DNA of 64,000 nt from Thermoleophilum album (GTDB lineage: Bacteria > Actinomycetota > Thermoleophilia > Solirubrobacterales > Thermoleophilaceae): positions 72,382 through 136,381 of the forward strand of contig NZ_FNWJ01000002.1 of NCBI RefSeq assembly GCF_900108055.1, given 5' to 3'. Position 1 is the stretch's first letter, and every line of letters starts with the position of its first letter. Made by a program: the position numbers and the translations under genes. Below, piece by piece: positions 54,261-62,000 of the stretch. The notes beneath the pieces are model-generated. The model did no database searches, had not been told where the DNA came from, and saw only the letters and a list, made by a program, of their open reading frames with translations.

Positions 54261-55817
54261 CTACCGGGGCTGCGAGAGCTCGCGCAAGCCACGTCCCAGT
54301 GCAACCGCGCGACGCAACAGGGGAGCCGCGCGGTAGCGCTCCTCACGCCGTTCCTCGAAGAGCGCGTCGAGTACTGCGAGAGCGTGTGCGGGACCGATCT
54401 CCTCGCTCCAGCGCACCGGCCCGCGAGGATGGTTGAGACCGAGCTCAAGGCCGGCGTCGATGTCTTCCGCCGAGCCGACGCCCTCGCCGAGCGCGAAAGC
54501 TGCTTCGTTGACAAGCTGGGAGACGATTCGTCCGAGTACTAGGCCAGGGGCGTCGTCGACCCACTGGTGGTGGAAGCCGAGCGCCCGGAAGGCGCTTTCG
54601 ATCGCCTGTTTGGCGAAGCCTGGCGCGGTCGGCAGCGCGGCGAGCTCGACTAGCTGCGCGTTGTCGAGCGGAGGCACAAGGTGAAAGCCGATCGCTTGCG
54701 TCTCGCCGCGCGCGGCGAGCGACGGCCCGGCCAACAGCACCGCCGCCGGCGCACCGCCACGCAGCGGTTGAGCAGTCCCCGCCCCCGCGTAGATGTAGAG
54801 CTCGCCCGGCCCCTCGGCACGCAGATCGAAGCCGGCCCGACGCGCGCGCTCACGCAAGCCGTTGGCGACCGCGCCGTCGCCCTCGATAACCAGGGCGGTG
54901 CCCTCGCCGCCCGACGGCTCGAGCGGCTCGGGGTCGGGCGGCCGGTACCGCTCCTGCGAGTAGTCGTAGAAACCGCGTCCGCTCTTGCGTCCAAGCCTGC
55001 CAGCGGCGACCAGTCGCGCTTGGATCGGACTCGGTCGCCAACGCGGCTCGCCGAACGACAGCTCGGCGAAAGAGCGCGCGACCGCGTAACCGGTGTCGAC
55101 ACCGACGAGGTCCATCAGCTCGAACGGCCCCATCCGGAAACCGCCGCCGAGCCGCACGATGCGGTCGATCTCTTGGTGCGTTGCAAGCCGCTCCTGCAGG
55201 CAGCGCAGGGCCTCCCCGTTGAAGGGCCGCCCGCAACGGTTGACGAGGAAGCCCGGTCCGTCCTGAGCGAGGATCACGTGCTTGCCCATCTGCCGGCCGG
55301 TGGCGAAGGCGACGGCGAGCGCCCGCTCACCGGTCTGGTCAGCCGCGATCACCTCGAGCAGCTGCATCAAGGGTGCTGGGTTGAAGAAGTGCATGCCGCA
55401 CACGCGCTCGGGGTTGCTGGCGGCGCTGGCGATCTGCGTGACCGGGATCGACGAGGTGTTGGTGGCGAGCACGGCGTGGGGCGCACACACCGCCGACAGG
55501 CGCCGGAACAGGTCGTGCTTGAGCTCAAGCTGCTCGGGGGCGGCCTCGATCACCAGCTCGCAGGGCGCGAGCCGCTCGAGTTCACTGGTGGTCTCAAGCA
55601 ACGCCAGCGCGCCGTCTGCCTGCTCCGGCGAGAGTCGGCCGTTTTCGCGCCACTTCTCGATCCCCTTGCGCACGCGCTCGGCGCCCCGCTCGAGCGCCTC
55701 CGGTAGCGGGTCGTAGAGGATCGTGCGCATCCCGCAGCCCACCCCGAGCTGGGCGATGCCGGCACCCATCGTCCCGGCACCGCAGACGCCGAGCACCTCC
55801 GGCAGCTCGCCGCGCAC
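54261..55817 (-). CDS. 3-hydroxyacyl-CoA dehydrogenase
   Basis: A 518-residue enzyme oxidising L-3-hydroxyacyl-CoA with NAD. LGVCGAGTMGAGIAQLGVGC is the dinucleotide motif near residue 10; NTSSIPVTQIASAASNPERV and GMHFFNPAPLMQLLEVI belong to the catalytic region with the active His. A first C-terminal domain holds GFRMGPFELMDLVGVDTGYA, and a second, degenerate copy near the end has NEAAFALGEGVGSAEDIDAG. This two-C-domain layout resembles PaaH/PaaC-type dehydrogenases. GTG 55817, with GGGAGG upstream, follows the crotonase stop by 2 nt. Confidence 0.93.
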   Translation of the reverse strand: MRGELPEVLGVCGAGTMGAGIAQLGVGCGMRTILYDPLPEALERGAERVRKGIEKWRENGRLSPEQADGALALLETTSELERLAPCELVIEAAPEQLELKHDLFRRLSAVCAPHAVLATNTSSIPVTQIASAASNPERVCGMHFFNPAPLMQLLEVIAADQTGERALAVAFATGRQMGKHVILAQDGPGFLVNRCGRPFNGEALRCLQERLATHQEIDRIVRLGGGFRMGPFELMDLVGVDTGYAVARSFAELSFGEPRWRPSPIQARLVAAGRLGRKSGRGFYDYSQERYRPPDPEPLEPSGGEGTALVIEGDGAVANGLRERARRAGFDLRAEGPGELYIYAGAGTAQPLRGGAPAAVLLAGPSLAARGETQAIGFHLVPPLDNAQLVELAALPTAPGFAKQAIESAFRALGFHHQWVDDAPGLVLGRIVSQLVNEAAFALGEGVGSAEDIDAGLELGLNHPRGPVRWSEEIGPAHALAVLDALFEERREERYRAAPLLRRAVALGRGLRELSQPR

Positions 55818-55819
55818 GG

Positions 55820-56602
55820 CTACCTCCCGACGAACCGCGCTGGTCGCTTCTCGAGGAAGGCGCGCGTGCCCTCGCGGCGATCCTCGGTCGCCATCGCGAG
55901 CTCGAACAGGCGTCGCTCGTGGGCGAGTCCCGCCGAGAGTGGCAGCTCGTCGGCGGCCAGCACGGCGTCCTTGGCGAGTCGGGCCGCCAGCGGTGCCCGG
56001 CGGGCGACCGTTTGGGCTAGGTCGAGGGCCTCCTCGAGCCAGCGGTCGGCGGGGGCGACGCGGTTGACGAAGCCCAGCCGCTGGGCTTCCTCGGCGGGGA
56101 TCCTGCGGCCCGTCAGCACCAGCTCCATCGTCCGTTGTTTGCCGATCACCCGCGCGAGTCGCTGCGTACCGCCGCCGCCAGGAATGATCCCCAGCCGGAT
56201 CTCGGGTTGGCCGAACTGAGCAGTCTCGGAGGCGACGATCATGTCGCAGGCCAGCGCCAGTTCGCAGCCACCGCCGAGGGCGTAGCCCGAGACCGCTGCG
56301 ATGAGCGGCGTGCGGCAAGCGGCGAGCACCTCCCAAAGGCTTGCGCCGCCAGCTTCCTGGAGCAGATCAGCGAGCTCGCGCTCGCTGAGTTGGGCGATGT
56401 CCGCGCCGGCTGCGAAGTGCTCGTCGTGGCCGGCGATCACGATGCACCGCACCGAGGGGTCGGCATCGTTGCGCCGCAGAGCTGCCGCGAGCTGCTCGCG
56501 CAGCTCGGGCGAAAGGGCGTTGCGCGCCTCGGGACGGTTGAGGCGCAGCAGCACGACGGCGTCGTGCCGCTCCTGGATCAAGACCTTGCGTTCGGCATCC
56601 AC
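55820..56602 (-). CDS. Enoyl-CoA hydratase
   Basis: A 260-residue crotonase with both catalytic glutamates: GYALGGGCELALACDM and FGQPEIRLGIIPGGGGTQRL. FAAGADIAQLSE gives the oxyanion hole. This is the most canonical of the three crotonases in the window. GTG 56602 is chosen because GGGAGGGGGG precedes it; the open frame continues upstream into acyl-CoA dehydrogenase shadow. It lies between acyl-CoA dehydrogenase (20 nt) and hydroxyacyl-CoA dehydrogenase (2 nt) and catalyses the step between them. Confidence 0.95.
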   Translation of the reverse strand: MDAERKVLIQERHDAVVLLRLNRPEARNALSPELREQLAAALRRNDADPSVRCIVIAGHDEHFAAGADIAQLSERELADLLQEAGGASLWEVLAACRTPLIAAVSGYALGGGCELALACDMIVASETAQFGQPEIRLGIIPGGGGTQRLARVIGKQRTMELVLTGRRIPAEEAQRLGFVNRVAPADRWLEEALDLAQTVARRAPLAARLAKDAVLAADELPLSAGLAHERRLFELAMATEDRREGTRAFLEKRPARFVGR

Positions 56603-56622
56603 GTGGCCCCCCTCCCGCGCGC

Positions 56623-57780
56623 TCAGGCGAGCGCGTTGATGCCGGTCAGTGCGCGTCCAATGATCATCTTCTGGATCTGCGAGGTGCCCTCGTAGAGGGT
56701 GGTTACCCGCGCGTCGCGCAGGTAGCGCTCGACCGGATAGTCGTCGACGTAGCCCGATCCGCCGTGCACCTGGATTGCCAGGTTGGCGCAGCGCACAGCT
56801 GCCTCGGTGGCGTAGAGCTTGGCGATCGAAGTCTCGGTGGTGTTCGGCAGCCCCTTGTCTTTCAGCCAGCCGGCACGCCACACCAGCCCGCGCGCCGCTT
56901 CCGTTTCGACCTTGATGTCGGCAAGCATCTCCTGGACGAGCTGGAAGGAGGCAATCGGGCGCCCGAACTGGATCCGCTCCTTGGCGTACTTGACGGCGGC
57001 GTCGAGCGATCCCTGGCAGATCCCGACGCAGCCGGCGGCGACGCTGTAGCGACCGGCGTCGAGCGCCGTCATTGCCACCTTGAAGCCGTCTCCGACCCGT
57101 CCGAGCAGCGCCTCGTCAGGAACCTCGACGCCGTCGAGCGATAGCTCAGCGGTGTCCGACGCGCGCAACCCGAGCTTGCCGTGGATCGGTTGCGAGTGGA
57201 AGCCGGGCGAGTCGGTTGGCACGAGAAACGCTGCGATCCCCTTATGGCGCTTCTCGGGATCGGTCTGGGCGAAGATCAGCGCCACCTTGGCGTAGTTGCC
57301 GAGCGAGATCCACATCTTCTGGCCGGTGATGCGCCAGCCGCCGTCGATCTTGGTGGCACGGGTCTGCAAGCTGGCCGCGTCGGAGCCAGTGTTCGGCTCG
57401 GTGAGGCCGAAGCAACCGAGCGCCTCGCCGGAGCACAGCTTCGGCAGCCACTCGCGCTTCTGCTGTTCAGTTCCCCATTTGTAGATCGGCGTGCCGACGA
57501 GCGAGGTGACGACCGAGATCACCGTGCGCATTGCCGAGTCGACCCGCCCGATCTCCTCGACGATCAACCCGTAGGTGAGGTAGTCGATGCCGCGACCGCC
57601 GTACTCCTCCGGGATCGTCGCCCCGACGTAGCCCATCGCCGCCATCTTCCTCGCGAGCTCGAGGTCGAAGCGCTCGTTGCGGTCGTTGTCACGCGCGCGG
57701 GGCAGGATCTCCTTCTCGGCGAACTCGCGTGCAGTCTCCCGAATCAGTTTCTGCTCATCTGTCAGCTCGAAGTCGATCAC
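56623..57780 (-). CDS. Acyl-CoA dehydrogenase
   Basis: A 385-residue FAD enzyme for the first step of beta-oxidation or a branched/glutaryl-type acyl-CoA. CFGLTEPNTGSDAASLQT and WRITGQKMWISLGNYA are the two signature regions; RIQFGRPIASFQLVQEMLAD and QVHGGSGYVDDYPVERYLRD follow; the catalytic base is Glu in TLYEGTSQIQKMIIGR. GTG 57780 lies 8 nt behind a -10-like TAGGCT. It leads the set ACAD-hydratase-dehydrogenase. Confidence 0.95.
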   Translation of the reverse strand: MIDFELTDEQKLIRETAREFAEKEILPRARDNDRNERFDLELARKMAAMGYVGATIPEEYGGRGIDYLTYGLIVEEIGRVDSAMRTVISVVTSLVGTPIYKWGTEQQKREWLPKLCSGEALGCFGLTEPNTGSDAASLQTRATKIDGGWRITGQKMWISLGNYAKVALIFAQTDPEKRHKGIAAFLVPTDSPGFHSQPIHGKLGLRASDTAELSLDGVEVPDEALLGRVGDGFKVAMTALDAGRYSVAAGCVGICQGSLDAAVKYAKERIQFGRPIASFQLVQEMLADIKVETEAARGLVWRAGWLKDKGLPNTTETSIAKLYATEAAVRCANLAIQVHGGSGYVDDYPVERYLRDARVTTLYEGTSQIQKMIIGRALTGINALA

Positions 57781-57788
57781 GGCCCGCG

Positions 57789-57818
57789 AGCCTATCCGAC
57801 CCCTGACCGGTCGGTCAG
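57789..57818 (-). promoter_or_regulatory. Acyl-CoA dehydrogenase promoter with TetR-type operator
   Basis: On the minus strand: CTGACC (-35 candidate, 57818-57813), 18-bp spacer, TAGGCT (-10, 57794-57789), then 8 nt to GTG 57780. The 16-bp inverted repeat CTGACC-GACC-GGTCAG (57818-57803) covers the -35. Short CTGACCG/CGGTCAG-like arms are common in operators of TetR-family regulators of fatty-acid degradation. Confidence 0.6.
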
Positions 57819-57830
57819 TCTCGTGTTACA

Positions 57831-57888
57831 GACCGGCGATGCGACTCGCCGCGCAGACGTTCTGGACCGGCGCTGTGACTCGCCGCGC
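57831..57888. repeat. 24-bp direct repeat between thiolase and acyl-CoA dehydrogenase genes
   Basis: Two 24-bp copies (57831-57854 and 57865-57888), both starting GACCGGCG and ending GACTCGCCGCGC, differ at two bases and are spaced 34 bp apart start to start. They lie upstream of the operator in the 122-bp gap. Confidence 0.7.
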
Positions 57889-57902
57889 TCGCGTACCGGC
57901 GC

Positions 57903-59102
<1,200 letters not shown>

Positions 59103-59110
59103 GGGGCGCG

Positions 59111-59116
59111 ATCGTA
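59111..59116 (-). promoter_or_regulatory. -10 box (TACGAT) of the thiolase gene, leaderless
   Basis: On the minus strand TACGAT ends 8 nt before ATG 59102; no ribosome site lies between. Confidence 0.5.
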
Positions 59117-59184
59117 ACGCCGAGGTCCGGCGATCGCGCGTTCGTGCGCTCGCGCGCTCGCGCGCGACCGCAGGCGCCCGCCGC

Positions 59185-59190
59185 TACTGT
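59185..59190 (+). promoter_or_regulatory. -10 box (TACTGT) of the small gene at 59.2 kb, leaderless
   Basis: TACTGT ends 7 nt before GTG 59198. No Shine-Dalgarno sequence and no clear -35. Confidence 0.4.
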
Positions 59191-59197
59191 CGCAGCC

Positions 59198-59695
59198 GTG
59201 GCGCGGGTACTTGTGTGTGTCGACCGGGCGCGCAGCGACGAGTTCGCACGAGCTTTCGCCGGCCAGCCATTCGATGTGCGGTTGGCCGTCGACGGCGGCA
59301 CACCCGGGGTGGGCGAGACGGTGGCGTTCGACGCGCTCCGGCTAGGCACGCTTTTGCCGTTGCTTGCTGAGACCAGCTGCCTCTGCTGGTGCTTCGGAAT
59401 GCCCGCGCGCCCCGCGGCCGAGCAGCGCGAGCTCCACACCACGCGTCTGCAGAGCGTGCTCGAGCGGATCGTCGATTCGCCGGTGCGAGCGTTCGTCTAC
59501 GAGGCGCCGGCGGTGGCCCCGGCGGCGGAGGGCGCTGTCGACTTACCGCCGAGCGGCGAGCTTGTGCGCTCGTGGTGTGAGCGCCTACGGATACGGCACG
59601 CGGTCGTCGGCACGGACTCGGCGGCGCAGGTTGCGGCGCGGCAGGTTGCTGCGGCCGCGCTCGCGCTGCTCGGTGTTGGGGATTCGGCGGCGTAG
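59198..59695 (+). CDS. Conserved-looking protein of unknown function
   Basis: A 165-residue protein I do not recognise. It begins ARVLVCVDRARSDEFARAFA, a beta-alpha unit like the start of a Rossmann-type or sugar-nucleotide fold, then LVGT-free loops, a SCLCWCFGMPARPAA segment with two cysteines and an Ala-rich last helix. No catalytic motif is visible. GTG 59198 is chosen because of the TACTGT box; the frame is open to 59144 but that part is Arg/Ala low complexity. Confidence 0.6.
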   Translation: MARVLVCVDRARSDEFARAFAGQPFDVRLAVDGGTPGVGETVAFDALRLGTLLPLLAETSCLCWCFGMPARPAAEQRELHTTRLQSVLERIVDSPVRAFVYEAPAVAPAAEGAVDLPPSGELVRSWCERLRIRHAVVGTDSAAQVAARQVAAAALALLGVGDSAA

Positions 59696-59724
59696 GCGGC
59701 GGGGCGCCTCGTTCCCCAAAAAGG

Positions 59725-59730
59725 TAGAAT
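59725..59730 (+). promoter_or_regulatory. -10 box (TAGAAT) of the rhodanese gene
   Basis: TAGAAT lies 49 nt before GTG 59780; the leader has an AT-rich stretch CCCTAAAACGGGG and a strong GAGGAGGAG ribosome site. Confidence 0.45.
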
Positions 59731-59779
59731 CCCGACCCTAAAACGGGGAGTTTGAGCGAGACGAGCGAGGAGGAGCACG

Positions 59780-60625
59780 GTGGGCGAGTACGCGAAGGAC
59801 GTCTTGGTTTCGACGCAGTGGGTGCAGGACCATCTAGATGACGGTTCGATCCGGATCGTCGAGGTCGACGAGAACCCCGACCTTTACCGCGAGGCACACA
59901 TCCCCGGTGCGATCGGGTTCGACTGGAAGAAGGACCTTCAGGATCCAGTGCGTCGTGACTTCCTCGGCCCGCGCGAGTTCGGCGAGCTGATGGGCAGCCG
60001 GGGGATCTCCAACGATCACACGGTGGTGCTCTACGGCGACCGCAACAACTGGTTCGCCGCCTACACGTACTGGTACTTCCGTTACTACGGCCACGACAAG
60101 GTGAAGCTGATGAACGGCCCGCGCGAGAAGTGGATCGCCGAGGGTCGTCCCACCACCACCGAGGTGCCGAACTACCCGCCGCAGACCTTCCACACCAAGG
60201 AGCCGGACGAGTCGATCCGCGCACGCCGCGACGAGGTGCTGGCGGCGCTCGGCAAGGACGTCAAGCTGGTCGATGTGCGCTCGCCAGCGGAGTTCGCCGG
60301 CGAGATCATCTCGCCCGCCGGCTACGAGCAGGAGGGCGCTCAGCGGGCCGGCCACATCCCCGGCGCGATCAACGTCCCGTGGGCGCAGGCGGTCAACGAG
60401 GACGGCACGTTCAAGTCGCGCGAGGAGCTTGAGCGCCTGTACCGCGAGAAGGGCGTGCTGGAAGACGACAAGCCGGTGATCGCCTACTGCCGAATCGGCG
60501 AGCGCTCGGCCCACACCTGGTTCGTGCTGCACGAACTGCTCGGCTACGACAAGGTCGAGAACTACGACGGCTCGTGGACCGAGTGGGGGAACATGGTTGC
60601 CATGCCGATCGAGCGCGGCAGCTAG
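59780..60625 (+). CDS. Thiosulfate sulfurtransferase (two rhodanese domains)
   Basis: A 281-residue two-domain rhodanese that moves sulfane sulfur to cyanide or other thiols. The N-terminal domain (VSTQWVQDHLDDGSIRIVEV, AHIPGAIGFDW) is inactive, with Asp/Arg in place of the Cys (LYGDRNNWFAAY). The C-terminal domain has LVDVRSPAEFAGE and the active CRIGERSA loop (Cys near residue 237, YCRIGERSAHTWFVL). GTG 59780 with GAGGAGGAG upstream. CRIGERS is the common actinobacterial form of the active loop. Confidence 0.95.
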   Translation: MGEYAKDVLVSTQWVQDHLDDGSIRIVEVDENPDLYREAHIPGAIGFDWKKDLQDPVRRDFLGPREFGELMGSRGISNDHTVVLYGDRNNWFAAYTYWYFRYYGHDKVKLMNGPREKWIAEGRPTTTEVPNYPPQTFHTKEPDESIRARRDEVLAALGKDVKLVDVRSPAEFAGEIISPAGYEQEGAQRAGHIPGAINVPWAQAVNEDGTFKSREELERLYREKGVLEDDKPVIAYCRIGERSAHTWFVLHELLGYDKVENYDGSWTEWGNMVAMPIERGS

Positions 60626-60682
60626 CGCTCGCGCGGCGGTTAGCGCCCACGCGGCAGCTAGCGCTCGCGCGGCGGTTAGCGC
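60615..60682. repeat. 32-bp direct repeat spanning two convergent gene ends
   Basis: Two perfect 32-bp copies (60615-60646 and 60651-60682) start GCGGCAGCTAGCGCTCGCGC with a 36-bp period. The first contains the rhodanese stop codon, the second the NUDIX stop codon. Confidence 0.9.
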
Positions 60683-61308
60683 TCGTCGAGTAGCGGCCCG
60701 AGCCGCCGCAAGAGCGCCCGCACGATGCGGGCGGTGGCACCCCACACGAGGTGCTCGCCGACCGTGTAGGTGGGCGTGCGAATCGGCACGCCCAACCGCA
60801 CCAGGCGCTGCAGCCGAAAGCCGGCGGCGAGGTCGCGCAGTCGCAGCTCGAGCACCTCGTCGACCTCGCCGTCCTGTGCTCGCCACGAGCGCGGCGGCGT
60901 CGCGATCCAGCCGACGAACGGTCGAATCCGAAAACCGGTGACGATCGTCCCGGTCGGTGGTAGCGCGCCGACGATCTCGACGCTCGCCGGATCCAGCGCG
61001 ATCTCCTCGCGCGCCTCGCGCAAGGCCGCATCGAGTGGCGTCTCGCCGGGCGCGAGTCGGCCGCCTGGAAACGAGATCTCGCCGCCGTGCTGCGGTAGGT
61101 CCCGCGCGCGGCGAGTGAAGACCGCGACTAGCTCGCCTTGGCGGCTGAGCAGCGGAACCAGCACGCCCGCTTCCTTGTTGCCGGGGGCGAACATGCGCAC
61201 GGTCTCCTCGGGCGGCAGCAAGAGCTCGCGCAGCCGAGTGGGCGAACAGGGGCTCGACGGCGCGTCGCGGGCGTCGGGTTGGGCGTGGCTGTCTTCGTGA
61301 GCAGTCAA
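60676..61308 (-). CDS. NUDIX hydrolase, CoA pyrophosphatase (NudL) type
   Basis: A 210-residue NUDIX protein. The box is GGRLAPGETPLDAALREARE followed by EIAL, with the metal-binding glutamates. GNKEAGVLVPLLSRQGEL and RDLPQHGGEISFPGGR ahead of it are typical of the NudL/CoAse group (UPF0035 signature), so CoA or CoA-ester cleavage is likely. TTG start at 61308, divergent from nicotinamidase. Its 3' end lies in the direct repeat. Confidence 0.88.
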   Translation of the reverse strand: MTAHEDSHAQPDARDAPSSPCSPTRLRELLLPPEETVRMFAPGNKEAGVLVPLLSRQGELVAVFTRRARDLPQHGGEISFPGGRLAPGETPLDAALREAREEIALDPASVEIVGALPPTGTIVTGFRIRPFVGWIATPPRSWRAQDGEVDEVLELRLRDLAAGFRLQRLVRLGVPIRTPTYTVGEHLVWGATARIVRALLRRLGPLLDER

Positions 61309-61433
61309 GGTCGGGGGCGCTCGTGGTTGGGCCGCCTATGATGGAGGGTGAGGCGGTTGCCCGTTACCAGCGGCTACGGTCCGGCACCGTCTCGCGCGTT
61401 TCGCACCCGACAGCAGCGACCGGGAGGTTTGCG

Positions 61434-62000
61434 ATGGCACGCGAGGCACTGGTCATCGTCGACTTCCAAAACGACTTCACGCCCGGCGGTGCGCTGCCGG
61501 TGCCTGATGGCGATGCAATCGCCGACCGTCTCAACGAGCTCGCGCAGGACCCGCGCTTCGATCTCGTGATCGCCACGCGCGACTGGCATCCCGAGAATCA
61601 CGGCTCGTTCCGGGAGCAGGGGGGTCCCTGGCCGCGGCACTGCGTGCAGGGCACCGAGGGTGCCGAGCTGCACCCCAAGCTCGACCGCTCGAAGATCGAT
61701 GTGATCATCGACAAGGGCCAGAACCCCGACACCGCTGGCTACTCGGCGTTCGAGAACCCCGAGCTCGAGCGCATCCTCCGTGAGCACGGCATCGAGAAGC
61801 TGACGGTGGTCGGTCTCGCCACCGACTACTGCGTCAAGAACACCGCTCTCGACGCGCTGCGCCGCGGCTTCCAGGTGGAGGTCGATACGACCGCGACGAA
61901 GGGCGTCGATGTCCAGCCGGGCGACTCGGAGCGCGCGCTAGAGGAGCTCCGACGGGCGGGCGCCGAGATCGCTGCCGGTAGCGCGAAGGGCGCCGTCTAG
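61434..62000 (+). CDS. pncA: Nicotinamidase (pyrazinamidase/nicotinamidase family)
   Basis: A 188-residue cysteine hydrolase deamidating nicotinamide for NAD salvage. The triad is Asp in VDFQNDFTPGGALPV (near residue 10), Lys in DVIIDKGQNPDTAGYSAF and Cys in GLATDYCVKNTALDA. ATRDWHPENHGSF and GGPWPRHCVQGTEGAEL hold the metal histidine/aspartate ligands. ATG 61434 has GGGAGG upstream. The last 63 bp overlap the convergent GGDEF/EAL gene. Confidence 0.95.
   Translation: MAREALVIVDFQNDFTPGGALPVPDGDAIADRLNELAQDPRFDLVIATRDWHPENHGSFREQGGPWPRHCVQGTEGAELHPKLDRSKIDVIIDKGQNPDTAGYSAFENPELERILREHGIEKLTVVGLATDYCVKNTALDALRRGFQVEVDTTATKGVDVQPGDSERALEELRRAGAEIAAGSAKGAV

Noticed and set aside
61337-61342. 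TATGAT as a promoter for nicotinamidase
   Set aside because: It is a good -10 match but has no -35, and the start lies about 90 nt further on with its own ribosome site; support is too thin to annotate.
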